DNA from: Myxococcales bacterium
GTDB lineage: Bacteria > Myxococcota > Polyangia > Polyangiales > Polyangiaceae
Length of the DNA stretch: 5,217 nt
Reading direction: 5' to 3'
Assembly (NCBI GenBank): GCA_020430865.1
Contig: JAGQIY010000010.1
Location: forward strand, 1-5,217
Within the stretch, counting starts at the first letter, position 1. Each line of letters starts with the position of its first letter. Positions 1 to 5,217 of this stretch are shown here, in pieces. Made by a program: the position numbers and the translations under genes. Under the pieces are notes generated by a model. That model had not been told where the DNA came from and made no database searches. It was given only the letters and a program-made list of their open reading frames with translations.

Positions 1-739
1 GCTGGTAGGCGAGATCGCGCACGTCGACGTGGAGCGGCTTGGCAAGCTCTGCTTTCGACTCCACCACGCGGTCCAGCAGGAACAGTCGAGCCCGCTTGCC
101 CTTCTCGACACCGTCGGCGTACTCGTACCAGTAGCCACGGTCGGCCTTCACCACGTGGATCACGTCACTGCCACGCTGGATGAACAGCTCCGGTGCCTTG
201 AACAGGTGATGCAGCTCCACCACGTTGACCATCGCCACTGCGAGATCCGGGTCCTCGGCGTAGAAGTAGCCCTCGCGAAGCATCAGCGCGCGCGCTATCT
301 CCGGCCTATTTTTTACCACACGGTAAAGTGAATGCAGCGCGTAGCCCTGGTTCGGGCCGAGCTGGATGCGCTTGCGCAGCGTCTCGACCTCTGGGCTGAC
401 TTCTTCGGTGATCCTGGGCGCGCGCCAGAACAGGATGGGCTCTGCCTTGGCGCGAGCCAGGATCTGCGCCCGCTTGGCTTCGAACGCCGTCGCCCCCTCC
501 AGCTCCGGCTCGAGCTCGGCGCGCTGGATGCGCGCGGCGCACTCCCGGGACGGTGACTCCTGGACCGCCGCCGGCTGCAGCGTGACCACGGGCGACGGCG
601 CCAGGTCCTGGTCCGCCCGAGCACGACAGCCAGGCGCGGCCACGCTGAGCAACAGGAGCGCAACCGAGAGCCGCCGTCCACACTCGCCGAGTGTGCGGAT
701 TCGTCGCTCCTTCGTCTGCTGAAGTCCAGGCCTGGTCAC
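1..739 (-). CDS. Predicted lipoprotein of unknown function, 3' end outside the window
   Basis: The frame is open from a TGA near 803 to the left edge, giving 246 residues from a GTG at 739. No ATG lies between that stop and the signal peptide. GTG 739 and TTG 745 are the only plausible starts, and a GGGG run a few bases upstream could serve as ribosome binding site. The N terminus is basic (KERR, RR) and is followed by a hydrophobic stretch ending in a lipobox-like SVAAPGC, with Cys38 as the likely lipidated residue. A Pro/Gln-rich linker (about 47-64) and a charged helical segment (about 66-126) follow. The last part seen is folded-looking and aromatic-rich, with GPNQGYALHSLYRVV at 128-142 and VNVVELHHLFKAPELF at 171-186. 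I do not recognise the family. The likely location is the envelope, anchored by the lipid. The reading frame is convincing: hydrophobic and charged residues alternate as in a real protein, unlike the Arg/Ser/Pro-rich overlapping frames. The exact start is uncertain. Confidence 0.72.
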   Translation of the reverse strand, partial: MTRPGLQQTKERRIRTLGECGRRLSVALLLLSVAAPGCRARADQDLAPSPVVTLQPAAVQESPSRECAARIQRAELEPELEGATAFEAKRAQILARAKAEPILFWRAPRITEEVSPEVETLRKRIQLGPNQGYALHSLYRVVKNRPEIARALMLREGYFYAEDPDLAVAMVNVVELHHLFKAPELFIQRGSDVIHVVKADRGYWYEYADGVEKGKRARLFLLDRVVESKAELAKPLHVDVRDLAYQ

Positions 740-1007
740 GGTCAAAGCACCCCGACCTACGGTTGTGACTCGAAAGTCTTCCTGAGGTCGTCCTCGAAAA
801 GACGCTCAGAGTAGCCAGGGGCATTCCGCGACGCAACAACTCGAGCCGACCCTTGCTCAGGCGTGTTCCCAGGCGCGCGACCAGCCAATCCTCGCCCCGA
901 AAGCTCCAGCAGCGGGCGCGAGCTGTCGGTCTTCGATCGCGGAGACAGAGGGCGGGTGCTCTTCCGCGAAGCGGAAACGTGCTGTGCGCTTTGCCAGCGG
1001 CTGCGCT
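740..1007. other. Intergenic gap between two predicted lipoprotein genes
   Basis: No convincing gene lies here. Overlapping frames are open but have Arg/Ser/Pro-rich shadow composition. The one structure noted is a short hairpin at 962-976 (TTCCGC, loop GAA, GCGGAA), about 30 bases past the stop codon at 1008 on the minus strand. It lacks a T-run, so it is at best a weak terminator. No clear -35/-10 pair was found for the downstream lipoprotein gene. Confidence 0.5.
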
Positions 1008-1439
1008 CTACTTGCCTAGCTTGGGGTACACCTTGATGACCATCTTCGTCGCCTTGCGGAAAGGGCTCGGGCGAGTGGAGTGGGTCGGCATGAGGAGGAT
1101 GCTCACGCCCCGCCCATCCTTCCAGAACATGATCGACGTGCTGTCCTTTTTCTGTTCCGTGTCGCCCTCGGTATAACCGGCCTCCGCGAAGGACTTCCGC
1201 AGCGCGAGTTCCTGTTTCAGCCGCATCTCCTTCGCGCCCCAGTACCCCACCTCGAGGATGTCTTCCTTGGCGAAGCACAGGCTGCCTTTGCTCGTGTCGA
1301 TCGGGAGCGTGTACTTGAAGTCGGAGCGCTGTCCCGCGCGATGCTTGCAAGGCTCTCCCCCAGCGCCGCACCCCAAGAGGGCCACGCCGGTCACGGCCAC
1401 CGCCGTGACCAGCGTCGGCCCCATCAGCTTCGAGAACAT
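1008..1439 (-). CDS. Small predicted lipoprotein, unknown function
   Basis: The gene encodes 143 residues when started at the ATG at 1439. This start puts a typical lipoprotein signal at the N terminus: Lys4, a hydrophobic core (about 8-22), and the lipobox ALLGC with lipidated Cys24. An in-frame ATG at 1424 would give nearly the same signal. An upstream ATG at 1523 would add 28 residues that spoil it. No strong Shine-Dalgarno sequence precedes any of them. The mature part is about 120 residues. It has two further cysteines (Cys31, Cys55) that could form a disulphide, a charged helical segment (about 69-87, KEMRLKQELALRKSFAEAG), then alternating hydrophobic stretches (STSIMFWKDGRGVSILLMP, 100-118) and a basic C terminus. 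The pattern suggests a small alpha/beta fold exported to the envelope. I do not recognise the family. It lies 153 bases downstream of the lysine-rich gene and 268 bases upstream of the next lipoprotein gene, all on the same strand, so co-transcription is possible but not shown. Confidence 0.78.
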   Translation of the reverse strand: MFSKLMGPTLVTAVAVTGVALLGCGAGGEPCKHRAGQRSDFKYTLPIDTSKGSLCFAKEDILEVGYWGAKEMRLKQELALRKSFAEAGYTEGDTEQKKDSTSIMFWKDGRGVSILLMPTHSTRPSPFRKATKMVIKVYPKLGK

Positions 1440-1546
1440 GGAGAGCGCGATAGCGCACCGAGCCTTCGCGACGCAACCCGACCCAATGAAAGTGAGTCCT
1501 GGGCATCCCGCGTGGCAATTCATTCGACCGCGGTAGGACTCCGAGA

Positions 1547-1575
1547 TCAGCAGCCTTCTGCACTTCGACTGCTGA
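1547..1575. repeat. Inverted repeat just past the lysine-rich gene
   Basis: Perfect 7-base arms TCAGCAG (1547-1553) and CTGCTGA (1569-1575) are separated by 15 bases. They begin about 18 bases downstream of the stop codon at 1593 on the minus strand. Transcribed, they could form a modest hairpin. No T-run follows, so I do not call it a terminator. It could mark the 3' end of the upstream transcript or be chance. Confidence 0.35.
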
Positions 1576-1592
1576 CCGATGCCCGGCGAACT

Positions 1593-2807
1593 CTAGCGAC
1601 TCCTCACGCTGAATCCTGCACTCAGCGCCTCGCACTCCGCCTCGAGTGTCGCCCGTACTTTCGGGGCGAGTTTCTTTCCGCCGCTCCAGCGCGCATCGAG
1701 CGGCAGGAATTCTCCTGAAACGAGGACGATCGGCACGCGCTTCTTGGTGTCGCCCACGAACAGACTGCCGTCGTCGGTCGCCGGAAAATGCCAGAGCACC
1801 CACGGTTCGCTCCCGCCGTCGACCTCGAAGCGTTCCACGCCCTGCATCTCGGGATCCTCTTCCAGCTCCTTCGCCATGGCTTTCGCGTACTGACTTGGCT
1901 TCTTGAACGTCTTGCCCGTCTCAGCCTCTGCGGCGATCAGGAACTGAGCCCGGTCGACCTTCGAGAGCGCGTCGAGCTGTTCAGTCCCATAGGCGCTTGC
2001 CGTTGATTTGAAGGAGAAGCGAGACGCCGAGCCGCTCACCACCCTCGGTCGCGTTGCCTTACTGAGCTTGGGCTTGGGCCCGACCTTTCCTGCGTGGGCG
2101 CGGAGCGCCGCATCGATGCTGGGAAACTTCTTGCGGAGCTTCTTCCAGTTCTCATCCTCGAGGGGCGCGTGCGGCTTCTGACGATGCTCGATGTGATAGT
2201 GCTGAAGGATCCACGGCGCCAGGTCCGGCACCATCCGCAGGTGGTCCCACTCGAACGTATACATCGACAGCTCGAGCCCCTCCGCGATGCAGCGCTCGAA
2301 GTGACGCTGGAAGAGCGCCGTGCGTCGAACGTTCGGGATGTGCTCGAGCACAGGGTGAAGCGTCTCCTTGTCCCACGGATGGACCAACACGTCGTACTTC
2401 GGGTCGAGGACCTCGTCCTTCTCGAGGTACTCGACCAGCCTCGGCAACAGCCAGCGCCCAACGGAGCGCTCGAACCTCTCCACGGCTAGCTCCAGGACTT
2501 CCTCGATGACGGCGGCACCTTCCTTCACGCGGCGACGGTCGATCTCTTTCTCCGCGGAAATCATCTCCTTGTAGCCCGAGGTCAGCGCCACGAACAGGTC
2601 CTCGGGCGAGCGGGTGCGCGACGTATACACTCGCTCGCCAGCAGCCTGCTTCGGCGCTGACTTCGCTTGTTTCGTCCTGGCGTCCTTCTCTGCCTTCGTC
2701 GCAGAGCCCTTCTTCGGTGACGCTTTCCCGGCGGCGTCCTTCTTGCCCGAGACCCGCTTCTTGGGCTGCTTTGGCGCAGCCTCCTTCCCGCCCTTGCCCT
2801 TCGCCAT
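1593..2807 (-). CDS. Unknown protein with lysine-rich, histone-tail-like N terminus
   Basis: The gene encodes 404 residues from the ATG at 2807. I chose this start over the in-frame ATG at 2831 because AAGGGG lies six bases before it, whereas nothing similar precedes 2831. Residues 1-58 are low complexity: 16 lysines with mainly Ala, Gly, Ser, Pro and Gln, and no aromatic residues, Leu or Ile. This resembles the tails of histone H1-like bacterial proteins and should be disordered and able to bind nucleic acid or acidic partners. A helical, charged region follows (about 64-135), then a His- and aromatic-rich part (about 140-215, including HPWDKE and HYHIEH). A second Lys/Pro/Ser-rich linker spans about 238-270. 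The C-terminal part (about 275-395) ends in beta-rich sequence (WVLWHFPATDDGSLFVG, then VPIVLVSGEFLPLDARW). No signal peptide or membrane helix is seen, so it is probably cytosolic. I do not recognise the folded part. DNA binding is inference from the tail alone. Confidence 0.8.
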   Translation of the reverse strand: MAKGKGGKEAAPKQPKKRVSGKKDAAGKASPKKGSATKAEKDARTKQAKSAPKQAAGERVYTSRTRSPEDLFVALTSGYKEMISAEKEIDRRRVKEGAAVIEEVLELAVERFERSVGRWLLPRLVEYLEKDEVLDPKYDVLVHPWDKETLHPVLEHIPNVRRTALFQRHFERCIAEGLELSMYTFEWDHLRMVPDLAPWILQHYHIEHRQKPHAPLEDENWKKLRKKFPSIDAALRAHAGKVGPKPKLSKATRPRVVSGSASRFSFKSTASAYGTEQLDALSKVDRAQFLIAAEAETGKTFKKPSQYAKAMAKELEEDPEMQGVERFEVDGGSEPWVLWHFPATDDGSLFVGDTKKRVPIVLVSGEFLPLDARWSGGKKLAPKVRATLEAECEALSAGFSVRSR

Positions 2808-2820
2808 TCCCTCCCCCTTT
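2808..2820 (-). promoter_or_regulatory. Ribosome binding site that decides the start of the lysine-rich gene
   Basis: On the minus strand the 13 bases before ATG 2807 are purine-only and contain AAGGGG with six bases to the start, followed by GAGGG. The competing ATG at 2831 has no comparable site, so translation most likely begins at 2807. Confidence 0.6.
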
Positions 2821-2955
2821 CGCAGTCCCATAGCCTAGGCCGATACCGGAAGGCTGACCTGGGCAAACTCGACGTACTGGCGGAAACGGCAAGAGAGCTC
2901 GCAGGAGCCGCCGCATTCTTCACCGTCTCTCGGGTTGCCTCCCCCCGGCTCGCTC

Positions 2956-3017
2956 AGTCGCGACGTGACTCCCCAGACCACCTCGCTGCGCCGCCCCCTC
3001 CCGGCGCCGGTCGCGAC
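2956..3017. promoter_or_regulatory. Two copies of palindrome GTCGCGAC, candidate operators
   Basis: The 8-base palindrome GTCGCGAC occurs at 2957-2964 and again at 3010-3017, 53 bases apart, between two divergent genes. The first copy lies within a longer imperfect dyad, AGTCGCGACGTGACT (2956-2970), with one mismatched pair. The spacing is about five helical turns. This could be a pair of regulator sites, but GC-rich DNA favours such words, so the call is tentative. Confidence 0.25.
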
Positions 3018-3050
3018 TCGCTTCGCTCGCGCGCGCGGGCGGAGGGGGGA

Positions 3051-3066
3051 TTCGCCCGAAATTTCG
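3051..3066. promoter_or_regulatory. Overlapping dyads upstream of the J-domain gene
   Basis: TTCGCCCGAA (3051-3060, arms TTCG and CGAA) overlaps the perfect 10-base palindrome CGAAATTTCG (3057-3066), sharing the CGAA. This is a small AT-rich island inside very GC-rich sequence, 56 bases before the GTG start at 3123. That position suits an operator or promoter element. No regulator can be named. Confidence 0.25.
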
Positions 3067-3112
3067 CAACCCTGCGGATACGCCCGCTCTTCCCCACCGA
3101 TGCTGGTATTCT

Positions 3113-3118
3113 GAAAGG
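3113..3118 (+). promoter_or_regulatory. Ribosome binding site for the J-domain gene
   Basis: GAAAGG lies four bases before the GTG at 3123. It supports this non-ATG start, which also places the J domain exactly at the N terminus, as is usual for the family. Confidence 0.55.
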
Positions 3119-3122
3119 TGCT

Positions 3123-3872
3123 GTGCACGACGAGGACCTGTACGAGATCCTGCAAGTCAGCCGGTCCGCCGAACCGGAGGTGATTGAGGCAGCGTACAAG
3201 CGCCTCGCCCGCAAGTATCACCCGGACACGAGTCCTCTCGCTGACGCGGAGGAGCGACTGAAGCGACTCAACCTCGCCTACCAGATCCTCGGCAACCCTG
3301 CACTACGCGCCGCATACGACCGCACTCGGCTGAACGAGGACGACGAAGACCAAGTCGACGAAGACCAAGACGACGAAGAATACAGGCGCCCGCAACAAGC
3401 CCCACCCGGCAGTTGGCGTCCATACCAACACCACCAATATCAGTACCCACAACAGATCCCAGGACCTGGGACATCATCGAAAGGTGTTCTATCCGGATGT
3501 CTGAAGGTGCTGGGCGTGGCCACACTGGTGGCCGGGGCCGCAGTGGTGCGCACGTGTCTCTACCTCGCGGAAGACAGCAAGACAGCGAGGCCGGTAGAAA
3601 CCGCTCCAGAACGGCCGCCTCCAAAGAAGGTATGGTTCAACCCATACGAGGTCTGCGTGGCCAACACCGAGGGTGAGGGCGTCTACCTGAGGAGCCTTCC
3701 GTTTGCTTCCTACAAGAAGGGATCCGCTTATCCGGAGGGAACCAAGTTATCCGTTGACGACGAGCGAGAGTGCCACCCGGGCGACGAGGACTCCAGTTCC
3801 TTCTGTGCAGTCGAAGCGCCTGATGGTACCAGCGGCTACGTCCCTGCCCGCTACGTTGAGCGGTGTAGATAG
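3123..3872 (+). CDS. Membrane-anchored J-domain (DnaJ-like) protein with C-terminal SH3b-like domain
   Basis: The gene encodes 249 residues from a GTG start with a good ribosome binding site. Residues 4-69 form a J domain: DLYEILQVSRSAEPEVIEAAYKR, the intact HPD motif at 33-35 in helix II/III context (ARKYHPDTS), then RLNLAYQILGNPALRAAYDR. J domains bind Hsp70 (DnaK) and stimulate its ATPase through HPD. Next come an acidic linker (71-86, almost all Asp/Glu) and a Gln/Tyr/Pro-rich stretch (89-116). One predicted membrane helix follows (about 121-142, GVLSGCLKVLGVATLVAGAA). The C-terminal part (about 173-248) matches the bacterial SH3 pattern: VYLRSLP, then GTKLSV, then FCAVEAPDGTSGYVPARYVER. 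The Gly/Phe region, zinc fingers and client-binding domains of true DnaJ are absent, so it is not DnaJ itself. The expected topology is J domain in the cytosol and SH3b-like domain in the periplasm. Four cysteines in the latter (178, 217, 228, 248) could form disulphides, which fits an outside location. The substrate and partner are unknown. Confidence 0.9.
   Translation: MHDEDLYEILQVSRSAEPEVIEAAYKRLARKYHPDTSPLADAEERLKRLNLAYQILGNPALRAAYDRTRLNEDDEDQVDEDQDDEEYRRPQQAPPGSWRPYQHHQYQYPQQIPGPGTSSKGVLSGCLKVLGVATLVAGAAVVRTCLYLAEDSKTARPVETAPERPPPKKVWFNPYEVCVANTEGEGVYLRSLPFASYKKGSAYPEGTKLSVDDERECHPGDEDSSSFCAVEAPDGTSGYVPARYVERCR
3342..3380 (+). repeat. 15-base tandem repeat coding the acidic linker
   Basis: Two full units (GACGAAGACCAAGTC at 3342-3356 and GACGAAGACCAAGAC at 3357-3371) and a 9-base partial unit (3372-3380) lie in frame in the J-domain gene. 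They encode DEDQV, DEDQD and DEE. The unit is a multiple of three, so copy-number change would lengthen or shorten the linker without a frameshift. Confidence 0.75.
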
Positions 3873-3914
3873 CGCTAGGTCGCGCCATCGAGGATCTCGC
3901 TCCCCGAGTCCAAG

Positions 3915-3962
3915 AACAGCAAAACCCCCTCCGGCTTGCGCGGGAGGGGGTCTCTTGCTGTT
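3915..3962. terminator. Bidirectional intrinsic terminator between the convergent genes
   Basis: The hairpin has an outer stem AACAGCAA (3915-3922) with TTGCTGTT (3955-3962) and an inner stem ACCCCCTCC (3924-3932) with GGAGGGGGT (3943-3951). A one-base bulge lies on one side and three bases on the other, and the loop is 10 bases. Read on the minus strand, the GC-rich stem runs straight into TTTTGCTGTT, a good T-tract for ending lon. Read on the plus strand it is followed by the weaker TCTCTTGCTGTT, serving the J-domain gene. It begins 42 bases past one stop codon and ends 11 bases from the other. Confidence 0.85.
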
Positions 3963-3973
3963 GGGAGGCGAGT

Positions 3974-5217
<1,244 letters not shown>

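Larger units (their letters stand above)
2821..3122. other. Divergent intergenic region, GC-rich, with several palindromes
   Basis: This stretch separates the divergent lysine-rich (minus) and J-domain (plus) genes and must hold a promoter for at least one of them. Overlapping frames across it look compositional, and I support no gene here. I found no convincing -35/-10 pair. It contains a purine/pyrimidine-skewed GC-rich core (about 2985-3050) with the palindrome CCGGCGCCGG at 3001-3010, two copies of GTCGCGAC, and a dyad pair near 3051-3066, listed separately. Confidence 0.55.

Noticed and set aside
306..839. Two minus-strand frames (122 and 177 codons) over the left-edge gene
   Set aside because: They are Arg/Ser/Ala-rich shadows of the frame that carries the lipoprotein signal and a protein-like sequence.
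962..976. Hairpin TTCCGC-GAA-GCGGAA as a terminator for the small lipoprotein gene
   Set aside because: The stem is only six pairs and no T-run follows on either strand.
1080..1718. A 212-codon plus-strand frame opposite the small lipoprotein
   Set aside because: It is antisense to a well-supported gene and has low-complexity Arg/Ala/Leu composition with no motif.
757..1803. A 348-codon open frame on the minus strand covering the small lipoprotein gene
   Set aside because: It overlaps two better-supported genes in another frame, and its product is Arg/Gly/Glu-rich without motifs or a hydrophobic pattern. Long open shadow frames are common in GC-rich DNA.
2152..2916. A 254-codon minus-strand frame overlapping the lysine-rich gene
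   Set aside because: Its composition is dominated by Arg, Gly, Ala and Pro, and it is out of frame with the gene that has a good ribosome binding site.
3107..3112. TATTCT as a -10 element with upstream TG
   Set aside because: It would put the transcription start inside or just before the ribosome binding site, leaving almost no leader, and no -35 partner is visible.

Overview
This is a GC-rich bacterial window with five protein genes, two of them cut by the window edges. The Lon protease, the many lysine- and proline-rich low-complexity stretches and two predicted lipoproteins of no recognised family would suit a myxobacterium or a related deltaproteobacterial lineage. That placement is inference, because the window holds no rRNA or other decisive marker.

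Layout. Positions 1-2807 carry three minus-strand genes, in transcription order: a 404-residue protein with a lysine-rich, histone-tail-like N terminus (2807 to 1593), a small predicted lipoprotein (1439 to 1008), and a larger predicted lipoprotein that runs off the left edge (739 to 1). The gaps of 153 and 268 bases make a tight operon uncertain. Positions 2808-3122 are a GC-rich divergent intergenic region with several short palindromes that could be operators. On the plus strand, 3123-3872 encodes a protein with an N-terminal J domain (intact HPD), a very acidic linker, a Q/Y/P-rich segment, one predicted membrane helix and a C-terminal SH3b-like domain with four cysteines. A strong hairpin at 3915-3962 separates it from the convergent lon gene. 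Only the C-terminal half of lon is present, and it runs off the right edge (5217 to 3974).

Function. Two genes concern protein quality control. Lon is an ATP-dependent cytosolic protease. The J-domain protein would be expected to recruit an Hsp70 (DnaK) at the inner face of the membrane while its SH3b-like part lies outside. They are convergent and separated by a terminator, so they are not co-transcribed, and a functional link is only a guess. The other three genes could not be assigned a function.

I see no CRISPR array, tRNA, rRNA, transposase or phage gene. The most unusual item is the J domain-membrane helix-SH3b architecture. Nothing here amounts to a clear new multigene system.
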